From the NCBI GenBank assembly GCA_023055505.1, contig JALIRH010000003.1, positions 32,428,842 through 32,492,841 on the forward strand: a DNA stretch of 64,000 nucleotides, read 5' to 3'. The notes under the pieces are model-generated. The model saw only the letters and a program-made list of their open reading frames with translations. It did no database searches and was not told the DNA's origin. Made by a program: the position numbers and the translations under genes. Shown here piece by piece: positions 25,474 to 39,100 of this stretch (position 1 is the stretch's first letter; the number at the start of each line of letters is the position of its first letter). This DNA comes from Callipepla californica brunnescens. Taxonomy: Eukaryota > Chordata > Aves > Galliformes > Odontophoridae.

Positions 25474-27062
25474 TCTTTTCTTTCATTTCTAACCCCGGTT
25501 TGACTCAAACAGGTTTTGTTTCTCAGGAAACAATACTTTCATAATAAGAAATGTCAGCACGAAAAATCTCATTTCCAGATGGAAATGTCTCCAGTAGAGT
25601 CTAATCTGGAAACAAAGGACAGAGCGTATTCCAGCTTTCATGAATATTTCCTCTGTAAAGGATCACATTACAGAAGCCAGTATCACTGCAATATATTATA
25701 TCAACAGGTCACTAAAGATCCAGTAGAGTGAAAGATGTTTAAGAGCACTTTGTCTTGAGAGGATTTAAAAAGAAAAAACAGAAGAGATGCATCTACACTG
25801 CACCAGCACTTCCTACATCCGTAACTCCTAACTTCACTCCAAAACAATGTTTTTAAAAGCAAATTCCTTCATTTTAAACTTAAACCAACATCTGGTTACT
25901 GATGGTCAGCAGTGCTGATCTGAATTCTGTTTTGGACCAACGATAAATTACCACTGACATTTGTGGACAATGATATACAAGCAATTTCTTATCTTATGAA
26001 AGTTACATTATTAACATACCCGTCTCATTATGCTGGATACCCTTTTAAAGAAGGTACAGTTAGGGATTGCATAGATACAATATGCAGTATTAAATGTCAG
26101 TGTGATTACGAATTTTAAAAAGCTTTTGTTTTTTTTCCAAAGTGACTATAAAAAAGTTCTTCCTTTTTGCACTGATCTTCTAACACACCATTAAAATATG
26201 ACCCATTACAAGCAAATCTATTCTCAGTGCTCAGAGAGCAAAATGCGCTGTTTCTGTATCGTAGACATTAAAAGGACAGCTTCTGGAATGGAAAATAAAA
26301 CAGGCTAGACACAAATATGACTGAAAAACTTCTCAGCTGGCAATGCTCCACTAACCATCTTCTTCCCACTCTCTCCCCACTGACCCCTGAAGCAAACACG
26401 GGCTGCCGAGGGGCTGCAGAAGAATCACAACTGTATTGTGTCAGAGAGAAGGTGGTTATTTTGAAGAAACCTGAAAAGCAGCATGGTAAGGGAAAAAAAA
26501 ACAAACAAAAAACTTTCATATCAGCATGATGTAAAGGAGATTGGTACAAAGTGAAGTTTTCTGCTCAGTAAAAGTAAGCTTCATATCACAGTAAGAAGTC
26601 AGAACTCAGCAAGAGCCTTATTTCCTTTTCTGGTTTTACTCCTAGACAGCTAGAATCAGCACACCCAGACCTCAGAACACACTGATGCTCAGCACTCAGG
26701 AGAGGTGAACCACCTCTTGCAGGACAAGCCAAGTCAGGATTGAGGTACACATGTTTCCATATAAAACAACTTTCTCAGAAAGACAAGATGAAGAGAACTT
26801 ATGATGTATCGGTACAATAGAACCGTGAGCAGAGAATTGAAAAGATAAACCAGATCAGCATAATTTACACATTTAAAAACTATATACTTCATTCATAAAT
26901 ATCTTCTCAAATTAATAACCATTCCTAGTTTAAACATAAATATTCAAGTTGGTGTTCAATTTCTCTTTTTATCAGTTCATGGGAGTCCTGTAAGGATCAG
27001 TTCCTTCTGCTCAATGCAGTCACGTGAATGGTCTTCGCTAAGAGGTTGGGCAAAGGCCTTCA
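25474..27062 (-). other. ERO1B: Probable ERO1B 3'UTR
   Basis: AT-rich sequence between the ERO1B stop codon and the first canonical minus-strand polyadenylation hexamer. It has no coding ORF of note and no recognised repeat. Confidence 0.45.
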
Positions 27063-27123
27063 TTACCTTGTTTGCTGTAGTAAAACTTTAAAATTCTGCA
27101 GCTCTTTTATGCTTGTAGAAAGC
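27063..27123 (-). CDS. ERO1B: ERO1B coding exon 16 (terminal)
   Basis: It completes Arg446 and encodes residues 447-465 ([19 protein letters not shown]), then TAA at 27065-27063. Acceptor TTTTGCAG. It was found by splice signal and homology; no long ORF marks it. Confidence 0.93.
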
Positions 27124-30100
27124 CTGCAAAACAAAAACCCCAAAGTGTTAGCAAGTAAACTGAAACGTGCAAACTGCAGCCTTTCATGGGTACTTTATTT
27201 TTGTTGTTTTAAATTAGAAAAAACAACCTTTAGAAGACAGTTGTGTTGTTTAATGCGTATGCTACTCTTTCTTACAAAAGATCTATCTGGCTCTCCATTA
27301 CATTTCTACAGCATACATAAATTTTAATCCCTGTAATATACTTTAACACCTAAAAATATCTGATCACATGTAATAACATTTGAAACAAGAATTTCAAGCT
27401 CAGAAGCACCAGCACCATGAAATTCACAGGTTTACTAATCTTTTAAAGCTGTTAGGAAGTTATATTTGGTAACCTGAACACAACATCTTTGTTGTATCAT
27501 GAATTAATCAGAACGGAAGTTTTACTAGAAACAATTACATCAAACTCCACTTCCAAAAGCCTAAGGGCTAAATGACAGCACTGAAAAGTCAGGTACTTTT
27601 CTTCCTTCTCACATACACACATTCAAAATAGAAATAGAGAATGTACTTCTGTATTTAGGAGTCAGAGTACAAGCAGCAGCAGACATCCAAAATCTAATGC
27701 TTAAGACCATTCAAGAGATCTATGGAATGAGATTTGAGATGGTGCTGTGTGTAATTCATCACTAAGTGATGACTCAAGAATCAGTGCCCCACAAACCCTG
27801 CTTGATGGCTCAGAGTTTATCACTAATAATTGTCAGACCTCTGAAAGTCACAGCTGCACCCACAGACCTTGAACATTGGCACTGAAGTTGTACTAGCATG
27901 TTTTTTTGTTTGGTTTGTTTTTGGTTTTTTTTTTGCATTACACAAATTACAGAACCTTACCTCCCAAAGGCATTTACAAGAGCAACTATTTCTTGACGCG
28001 TTAGTTGGAAACCTTTTGACGGGCTGTTCTCAGGAAGGTTCTGTATTTCTTTCTCAGAAAATAAAATCTTCAGAGCAGTTCCTAAGCCTTGAGTCTACAA
28101 GCAAAACCCAACATTTTAACATCGATAAGGTCAATAGGTAAGGTCGCTTCTTCCAGCTCTCAGCAAACAAATAGAAAAGTTTGAAGCAAAAGGAACGTAA
28201 AAATACTAACCCATGCAAACTGCAGTACAGATTCTAAGAAACCGATACTCCTTCAGCCCAAATAAGTGCACACAAACTGAGACAATAATGCAAACGCATG
28301 CCATCCATTGTACACCAAGTTCATTCACTTAAGAATGTTTCCTCAGGTATACTTACTCTAAACCCTCACGTTTTTAATCTCTTCCTTTCCCATCTCTTTT
28401 CTTCTCAGCCAGACCAGATGCACATGAAAGCATGACTGTTAACACACTTCCAGCTCCCTCCCTGCTACAGTACAGATGCCTCGGGAGCTGTAGATCAGAT
28501 CTCCGCTTTCCTTCTCTCCTCCCCCTACCAAGTCAAACTATGTTTTTATTATGAGGTGTCACAACACTTCTGCTTTCTCCATCTCCAGTCCCAGTGGCAG
28601 ACATTGCAGTTTCAGATTCAACCCCTATTTTATATACAGAAATAGAACAGAAAAAGCTACTCTTATTCCCTGTTTTAATAGAGCTGGGAAGCACCCACTG
28701 GATTTTGATACAGTGGCTGAAGCTCAGTGCAAGAGAATTTTATAGGTTAGGAAACCTGTCCCTAGTTCACTTGGCATAAGAAGAAGTGATATCAGAAGTA
28801 TGAATGAGAATAGTGTAAGCAGAACTCTGTGAATTCAGCAGACTACACTCTTGCTGTTACAAATTTATTTGTAACTTGAACTCTGATAAGCTTAATGCTG
28901 TCATGTCAGCCTGGACTGAATGTTGGCTTTAAGGCTTAAAATCTTATTCCCAAAGTCTCTAGAAACCAAGACTTCTTAAACTCTTGGTTTCACTGCACCT
29001 CTTGCAACACTTAACTGTGAAAATCTAAATTACTTTTTTTTTCCCCTTTATGCTTCAATTTGTGGAGCTGAATCTCATTAAGCAAGTGCAGTATTTCCAG
29101 AAAGGCTTCCCACTGCTGACTCCACAAGACCCATCTGCTCACTGAATACACAAAACACTGACTGGAAATAAGACTTTGCCTTGAGGTTACTTGCTCTAAA
29201 TTCTGTTTTTTCCCAGAGAATACAAGCTATACCTTATAGGATACAGAATCACCACCGACTAACAAAATTAAACAAATTTTTAATTGTTAAAAAGTGAACT
29301 AAACATGTCTGTTTTTAATACATAAATAAGAACATCAAAGACCTGAACTATACCTGCAGTTTGCCCCACAGCCTGCATTTATCACATCCAACACAATCCA
29401 TTATGCGGGATATGTTTTTGAAATGCAATCTGAATTCTTCCTAGCAATTGAAAACAAACAAACAAAAAAAAAAAAATGGTTAGGTTACGTTACCTCTTTG
29501 CTTTACCAAACTTCACTTAGTACCACTAAAATAGTAACTGCATTTGCATTCGTAAACTGTGCCCAAGAACTATGAATTTAACATTAGAAAAGCATAAAGC
29601 ACAATTCAGTGAAAAGAAATACATGTATAAGACACGTCTTTGGAGCAAACGTCACTGTTTGTGTGTGTGGGGGGGGTCCTACATGGAAGTGATACTATAA
29701 ATTTTTAAATATTGCTTATGCTATTAATACAAAATCAACACATTTGCATTTGCACACTCCTGATGGCAAACAAGGTACTAAAGCAAAGATTCTCATCTGC
29801 TCAACTTGGCACAAGACCTTGCATTCACTTACAGTGAGCAAGACTGAGAGGCTTCAGACAATTTCGTAAGTTTTTATCCCTGCCTTTTCTAGTATGTCTC
29901 AGAAGCATGCTGCTGCGAAGTTTTCTAAAACAACTTAACTTCGAAAATCAGTATTTTAGATGTTAATCAGAAAAGCAGCTTCACCTTCAATGATTTGGCT
30001 CCTTTTTTATCTCCAGCAAACATGGACTTTTCATCAAAGTGCATATGGAAGGACCTAAGAAAGACAAAGTGCAAGAAAGTAACAAAACAGAGTTGGCATG

Positions 30101-33100
30101 AACTACGGTGTAGCAGCAAGCTTGTACAGCAGCTGTTAAGAGTGAAACACTCCGAGATCCTAGTTGTTCCACACCAAAATTTTCCCTCAAGTTTCTTATC
30201 ATTGCTCTTCAAAAGCATGCCATTATCAACTTTGCTATTCAAGTGCTGTACCGTGAAAGCTATTACAATTTTCTATTACAGTTTTATTGAGATTTTTCTC
30301 CATCTCCATTCATCAAGACTTCCTAATATACACTGAGAATGTCTTAATAATTGGGCTTTCAGTCATCTGAACACATCCTAAACACCTACTGTGACTATGG
30401 CTAGGAAACAACACTGAAGCTGCACAGCATGCAACTGATCACAAAAATTACTGAGAAGATGAGCAAAAGAATTGGGCTGAAGAGCCTTAAAGAACAAACA
30501 TTCTTCCTTCTGTCAAGGACATGATAAAAGCTGATTACTTGCTGGATCATTAATTAGAAGGATATATGCAATATTTTCTTGTTCAAAATAGATTACGCAT
30601 TTTACACTGAAGAACAGGACAAAAGAAACAAAGAGGGAGGAGCCTGGGCTGGTATTTTTTTTCCTCTTTGTTTTTATTTAAATATAGAAATATTTCCAAA
30701 ATTTGAATATTTTTCTCCTCTCATTATTTTATTTCCTTATGCCACTCTTCCCTCTCCTATTCCATCAATAAGTCATCTACTCTCACTTGAGAATACAATT
30801 GAGAGCTTCAAGCTATCAAAAATAAACCAAAACCAACTTTACACCTTACTTTGTATCCCTGAAGATTTCTAGTAAGAGAGCTTTAGATTCAGCATCCTCA
30901 TGGCCATTTCCAGTGTAAAGGTCAACAACGGAACGCTCAAAGTATGGTGCAACCTTTGACAAAGCCCGCAGCTCTATCAAATACAGGAAATACAAGTTTT
31001 TCAGCCTTCTTGGTCCTTCTCCTTTCGTTTCAACGGGGTCAAAACGGCGAGTGAACTCTTTGACATTTGGTCCCCAGCGAGGCTTCCCCCAGGTTTCTAT
31101 GCAGGAAATAAGTGGAGGGGGAGGAGATTAAAAGCATTTGGAAAATGCAGCACAAAAGAATGAAGTAAAGTTTGGAAAACAACAAATAGATGTTTCAGAT
31201 ATTGTAGTGTTTCATTCAGTGGTTTTACCTTAACTCAAATTACCTTCAAGAAGATAATTGGCACACAGGTGTAAATTGATGCTAGCATGAAGTCCAGAAA
31301 TAAGTTTATAAAACACTCTTTTCTCAAGGCAAAGACCTGTGGAGGGAGAAAAAAAAAGACAAGCAAACCTCAAACTAGGTACTGGAAACAGTGCATTAAA
31401 ATTAACAGACCTTGATGTTCTACTGATGCAAGTTTGCACCACTCAACTGTCATGAGTTACAATTATAGTCCTTCATCATTAATTTCAGCAGTATGCTTTG
31501 GAAGCTTTTATATTCATAGTAGAAAAAGTGTACCTCGTATTTTTATACATAAAGTGCCACCACCGAGAATAAAGTTCAACATTTCACGGCTGGTTTTTCA
31601 GTGTTTTAAAGAATCTAGTTCAATAAGCATCTGACAAACTTCTACATGACAATAAGACACTTAAGTTGCTTAAGCAATGGACTTAAAATACTCTTGAATT
31701 TTGACTACCTGGAAACCAGAACTCTAGCCTGATCTATTCTAGTTAGAATTAAAGCTACCACAGCTTTATACTGCTCTTATAAAAAGACATCAAAAAGCCA
31801 GAAAGCCCTATGGCACTGGAAAAGAGCCAGAAATAGTTCTCCCCAGCTGTACTGTAAATTCACTGAAGATTTAAATGCACTGAGCAAAGCCCTGAAAACA
31901 TGACTTTGATGAATAAAGACTCTCACAGCACAAAAAGAAATGTAGTGGCAATGGGTGGCCAAAATATAATTATATATAGAAATTGCTTTGAAATACAGCT
32001 TACACCAAAAGACATGGACTACACTTAGAATTTAGCAGTTTGCTTCCTTCATAAATACATGTTTGGGTGTCTCCCCTGTCACTCACCTTTCTACAAATAG
32101 AAAGAGGAAGAGCTGATGGGGAAACCTATCTGTGAGACTGAGATACAGCCTCATTTACAGCCAGCGTATTTTAACAACTATGTGAACATGCACCTTTCTA
32201 CAACATTCTACAACAGAACCAATCAGAACTTTCACAAGATTCCTGAAAGGCATAGTGAGCTAATTTGCAAGTTAAGTACATTTAATTCATTTACTTTTTT
32301 CCACAAAAACAGGATTTTGATTTCTACCACTGGAATAAGTTCCATTTAAGTATAAACAAAAACCAAACTGTTATGCCTCCTGAGAAAATCTCTTACACTC
32401 TTGTAAGAGCCACAGAACCATTAAAAGCTTTAATACTTTTTAAAGTTGTTTTAAAATACAACTAACAATGTTACTAATAAATGCAAGGATGCATTTATGC
32501 CTCAAAGAGCATTCAACTCTAACGAGTATTGGAGTGAATGTCCTCTTTGTGAAAGAGGAAATGTTCAATGTAAAGAATATATCGTATAAGTGAAGAAAAA
32601 CTTTTCAAACACCCTTAAAGAAGAAAACTGTTAGTTGAATGACACTCAAGTTCTGCACAATTTATTAGAAAGTCTAAACTGTGAGAAACATTTGGAGAGA
32701 AGATAAACTACTACTGTGTTCCTCCTACTGAATTATATTAATCCATCTGAAAGGATTTACCTTCTAGCCACGTGTAGAAAGATTCTCCTGTAAAGAGAAA
32801 ACATGGTTAAAATAAAGAGCATTCATTTTCATCAGTAAAGTACCTTTATATTACTGTGCATAGTAACATTAGTTGCCATCTGGACATATAGCTAAACAAC
32901 CTGGCTACTGAAGTGAGACTAGGCACTGAACTGACTAGGCTGAACTCTGAGAACAGTTAAAATCTGCTGGGGTCAGAACAAGAGAAATACAAGAATAAAC
33001 ACGACTAAGCTACTAGCAAAGCTTATGAATACACTTGATTACATGCACTAGTGGTTAAAAGTGTGACAAGCATGCATAGCTGAGAAAACAGGACTATCTG

Positions 33101-36100
33101 TGGGAAGATATCACATTTACATTTCCTGTAACCAACACTGTTAGATTTCACAGCAGCCACTTACATAATTATTTCCAATGGCAAAGAAACTACTGCATTC
33201 TGGATTCCGACATACACCAGCATTCTTCAGGTTTGAAGAATGTACCAGGATCCTAAATGAAACACTGCCCAACTCAACTTACAGATACACCAGCTCTTTA
33301 CTGCATGTGTTCCTAGGCTATAAAGTCACAAATTCTTCACATTCCTATTAAGTTTCACGTGGGTACCCTTTCTGCACTGTATGGTGTTGGACACGATCAG
33401 GAACAACAAAAAATAAAGTAAATCCATGTGCTCAGATCCAAACAAAGAAATAACAAAGACAAAGTAATATCTTCTGATACAGCAGAAATCCACCCAATCC
33501 ATTTCTGGTTAATTTTGTTATTATTTGCACAAGCCCTACAACCTCTCAATTTAAAGATATGCTGAGCCAAAACAGCCAAATAACTTAAATGATCAGCACA
33601 GAAAGCAACTCTATACTAATTGATTCTAAACATCAAGGTAGTGCTTTAAAGCAACATTAGCTCTGAAAACAGTTTTATATAAAATGAACACTATTCATTT
33701 CATCCAAAAAAAATAAAAGGTACTCATTTCTACCTCTAAATGGTAATTCCTTCGGAAGTCAACACCAACTAAATTGAAAGCAGAAAAGTAAAACCCTATA
33801 GGTAACTGTTGCACAATGATTTCTTGAAGTTCTTTTTGATTACACACAATAGGCAATTAATTCACAGCTTTGGAAGATGAGGAGGGGAAGAAATCCTGCC
33901 TGCTGCTTTTAATCCTAGCCAGTATAGTATCTTTTCTATGAGCATTATGTATTGGGAGCCAGAAGAGCTTCTTCAGTTCAAGAGGCCACAGGGGATCACT
34001 GGTAATCCAGGAATAAAACACAAAAAAAGCAGAGTAAAATGACTTACCATCATCTCCTCCTAGGGGGTTGTGGAAAAAAAAAAAAAAAAAAAAAAACCAA
34101 AAAAGTCCATGAGGATTTATTTCCATCGCAAAGCAGTAACAAAATATAAGCTTTAAAATAAAAATTGAAAAAGTACAAGAAGCCTTATTTAAACTACCAG
34201 AAAACAGAGTCTACTTTCCATCCCATACTTCCTCTCCAAGATGCCTCAGACTAAACACATACAAGTTACTATGAATTTAAAATCCTAGAAACAGTTGATT
34301 TATATATTCTTGAAAGCCATGTTTTAGCTTCAGAAAGACAAAGCGTTGTTCTTCAGTTCACATTATTCAATGATCTGACCAACGCTTTTGGAAATTCTTA
34401 TCCCTGAGATAAACTACTCTCGCAATTATTTTTATTGTATCTGTCAGCAGGATTGATTATGAGCAAAAGCTATCTTGAGTTTCTAATATCTGGTGATGTT
34501 TCCTAACAACCTACTGGTTACGTTACATTTCACAAGAGACATGTTAACATAGCAAAGCCGATTCACTTTGAACACACAGTTCTGAATTTTAAATTGAAAA
34601 TCTAAAAGCCTAAGTCATTATGCTTGTTTGTTTAAAAATGAATAACTGAGCCTTCTTAAGTATTCAATATTTCTTAAAATAATTTCATTATTTGTACTCT
34701 TTCAGTAAACTAACCAGTGTTTACAGAAAGTGTACAGATACATTATAGTAGAATGACTATTTGCTAAAGGGATTAAATTAAATGATCCAGAAAAAAAGGA
34801 AAACAAGTGCTGGACTCATTGAGCTTTAACTCCTTTCCATCCACAATAGAAAATTACTGTGACACTTCTTCACTGAAGAGTTTTAAACATACTTTAATTT
34901 TCAAGTGGCTCCACTGACATCACTAAGTCTATCTGTATGCACAAAATCCAACATGCTTGCAATTCAGCATCACAAACATGGTCTAAACACTGACAATTGA
35001 TAGTCGCTTCGACACAGGAAATTCAAAATGCAGAAAGCACATTAAGAGACTAAAGAATGTTATTTCTATCATTTGTACAGCAAAGTCACTAATTTAAGAG
35101 AATTGCATTAAAAAAAATAAGAGACAAGACCCACCCCTACTAGGTGCCAGTGGATTTAAAGGACGATAGACAGATCGAGGCCTAGAAAATAAGTTAGAAA
35201 ATGCAACATCAGTTCTAAGCTAAATTGAAGTGCAAGTATAAAAGCAGCCTTCCTCTCCCATCCAATTACTTGAAACAGTTCTCTTCATAGATGCTGTTCC
35301 ACACTCGCCAAGCAGAGGGCCCTTTGTATCCAGTGTATCGTTCTGGATTCAGCAGCAAATCCACATACTGTGCATCTGGAGATCTCTCATCTAAATAAGA
35401 AATATTTTGTTACGTATCATAAGCAAACATTAAAAAAAAAAAAGACTTGAAAAGTCACACAATTAAATACAAATAAAGTCTTGTATAACACTCTTATTTC
35501 TCCACCTGCGTTACAAATAGCTTGTATATAAAAATACAGCAACACACCCTAAGCAGAAAGCTAAAGAATGTCATCTCTTTCACATTCTCTTATACTGCCA
35601 TCACAATTTCTGACCACTTCCTACATTGCTTCTTCAACTTCATTTTCAACACTCTATATGCCACATGCTTTTATGCCTTACACAAAGATATAAAGAGTAT
35701 TCTGGTTTAAATACCACATGGTGTGAAGAAAGGAAAAGGAGAACTGCTTTTTTAGAAAGAAGTATAATGCTGATGTGGCTCCTTAGCAAGCACAAAGAAG
35801 TACGTCTTGGTGGTGGAACATATTCTTTATTAGCTGAATCACCTTTATTCCTGAGATAACCTTGTACAGTTGCAGAAAGCACAGATCCTATTGCTTAACT
35901 GAAAAAGTGTTCAGCATTTCTCAGGACATGCTGTTGGCTGTGGAACAAAACATTACTGAAGCAACATTTCAAGAAATTATACCCTCTTCTCTTAAAAGAG
36001 GACTTCAAATTCAGGCAAAACATTCCACAGTAAATCACTGCCTGATTTCAGCAATATCACAACCAGACACATACAATACAAGCCAGTAAACCACAACGAT

Positions 36101-39100
36101 TCAAAGGAAGGGGCCAAGCAGCACAACTGATCAATTCCTCAGATACTGAAGAAACACAGGAAGAATGAAAACTGCTCTAAAAAGAAGAAATGATCCAATG
36201 ATCCTGCACAAGCAGTTAAACATCACTTCAGCAGTAGTAGCAAAAACAAAGAAGAGAGACAAGACACACAAGGTAACAGTGAGAGCCGGATGGAACAAAG
36301 TCAAATTACAGTTTTGTTTATTTGACAGCACAGCTAACCAAAGCACCTCCTGCACTTCCTGGTCACTTCAGTTCTCCAATTTTTGTTCTCATTGTCCACT
36401 TAGAACTGCATCTGAGGGGCAACACAGCAGAAAGGTGGAAAACTGACCTAGGTTAAGATGGTATTTTTTCCAGCTGGATCAACTCCCTTACCTAGGGTAT
36501 CATTGAGCTCAAGAAAAAAAGCCAGTAAAAAGTAAAACTGAAGATACAAATTTGAGCTAGAGTTAAGTGATTTAAGAGCTCTGACACCACCAGGAAGAGA
36601 GGTGAGAAATATTAAAAATAGCTTCTCCCTTCTCCCTGTAACTCCCACTAAAATCACTCTCTCACCTCCCTCTGCATCAGCTCAGGAACTCATCTAATAA
36701 GCCACTTCATCCCAACAGTCTGTGATATAGGAAGGAGACATCAAATTTCTAGGTACTTAAATTGAGATTAGCTCAGTGACAAGCATGCCAAAGGCAGTGC
36801 AAAAACAACACTGGAAGCGCACAGCTGGGGGTAGGCAGTAATCCTAAGGCTAGAAGAATGTGATCAGACCAAGCATAGACAAATATATATATATATATAT
36901 ATAATAGCAGCAAAAATAATACCATAGTAAGAAAAATCAGGTGTAAACAATTTGTGCTGGATACAAGTCTTGTGTGAGAAGCAGCTTTTTGAAGAAAAAA
37001 TGCTAAAACCCTCCCATTTACTTTCTCTTTTCTGTAAATCCTCTCTTCACTACATTAATAGGCAGTAACAATGAATCCATATTGTGTGCTTTTTTTATTA
37101 CAAGAAGCATTCAGTCATCCAAACTGCTTTCTTCGCATGTCAGACTGTCACATGTCGATACTCAAAATTAAATTTTAGTTATTTTATGAAGTTATTTTAT
37201 ATATAAATATATATAATCTTGTTTTAAGAGACAGTAAATAAAGTAAACACTAAAGAAGCTTAGTCATTTTACCATCAAGTTCACAAAAATGATCCTGTGA
37301 ATCATCATATCTTGCCCAGTCAATGAAAGCCTCCTTACTTTGGTTACTGAGGGAAAGAAAACATTTGATTTTAAACTTTCCAAGAAACAATGTTAGTAAG
37401 AGATACTCAAAAACATAATCCATATACAGCAATTAACTTAGAACTGAATTCTGAACTATAATATGTGGCACACTAGAATATATGGAGTTGGCGCAGAGCT
37501 ACAAGAAAGCACCAACTGTAGTAATTTCAGAAGACAATTTAGTGTTAGACAGCAAGAAGGATTTCACCATCATTATTTAAGCAAACACTGCACTGGTAGT
37601 GACTTTCTTCCTTCAGTGAAAGACTTCCATACAACACATTTTTAGCACTTTCAGAAGTATTTCAGCAGCTGTTACTTCAGGAAAAAGTCACTGTGACCCT
37701 TAACCTGTACTCTCAAAGAAACCCATAATAGCCTTGCTTCTGCATGAGAGGATGCCTCTTTGCAGGTCTGTTCCAAGCTAAATTACTCCACAAATTTGAC
37801 TTGAGTCATTTAAATAAGAACATTAACTCCAATCACTCTAGCAATTTCAAAGGTGTGCTGTACCAGAGAGATACAAGTACCTGGAAGTTCCCAGGCTGCA
37901 AAACGCAGGCAGTGAGAAGCAGAACTACTTATATTTCACTGTCAGTAGCATGGCATAAAGACAAGTTAAGATTGGGAACTCTGCTTCAGGGTACAGTAAA
38001 TTTCCCTAAAATACCAAAACCAACCCATTTCGTTTGATCAGACCAGTACTAGCTCAATTTGACAGCTGCAATTCTTCAAGAAGATACATTTTTAATCTAT
38101 CAAATCACAACAGGAGACTATGCTTGACATTAGGTGAAGAGCCTTACAAACTTCCCTGATGTACCTCCCCAGTAATTACTAGGAAGCAACATTTTATAAG
38201 TCACAATTAATACAGATGATAATGGAAAATACCCCCAAACCACAAGGACTTTGTACCTCTCCCAACTTTGATCAGCTATTTCAGTCTCGCAAAAGCCAAT
38301 CTCTCTCTGTACATGTGCTAAATTACATTGTTCTTTTAATCTACAGATGTGGAAGAGAGTTAATGGCTTCTTAGTTTCCTTAATGCTTGGATAAGACTCT
38401 ACTCAGCTTGCTATAAAATGCTACACAAAGTAGCATCAATTGCTTTTGTTTTTGTTTTTTTTTTTTTGAACCATAGTCACTTTTTATTAAGAGCCAGAAC
38501 ATCATTTTTATCACACAGGGCTGTTGAAATCTATGGCCAAAGGCACCAGACATCTCCAGTAGTGAAATTTATTTTCCAGCTTCTGCTTCTCTAAAGTGGT
38601 GAATCTAGTAGAATGCAAGCTTTTCTAAGCTGTTCTGCTCTTTCTTACTAAAGAAGAGCACTGTCCTGAAGAATTTGTACCATCCAACCTCGACTAATCC
38701 AAGCAAAAAAATAACTTTGCCAACAACAAGATAATCCACAAGCTCCCTGACATGGTTCACCAAGTGATCACAAACAGTCACAGCATCTTAAAAGAAGGAC
38801 CCAGACAAACCCCCTTAATTCACCACAGTCATCAAGAAAAATGAGGCTGATACTGGTAAAAGCTGGAGAACTACTTTCATTTGCAAAGTTTCTTTTGTTG
38901 CTGTAAGATTTTTTTCAAACAAATAAGTATACTTTAAAAAAAAAAAACAAAAACAGAAGCACTGGACAAGGAAATAGTCTGCTTTTCACATTATACTAAA
39001 ACCTTCAGGTTTTTTTGCATTATTTCGTATTCACTTTTTAATGGGCTACGGAAAGAATGAAGAAAAAAAAACAAAAAACAGCTCATGACAAAACCAAGAC

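Noticed and set aside
36131..36446. ORFs on both strands in ERO1B intron 6/7 region
   Set aside because: They overlap each other on opposite strands and show no homology or splicing support.
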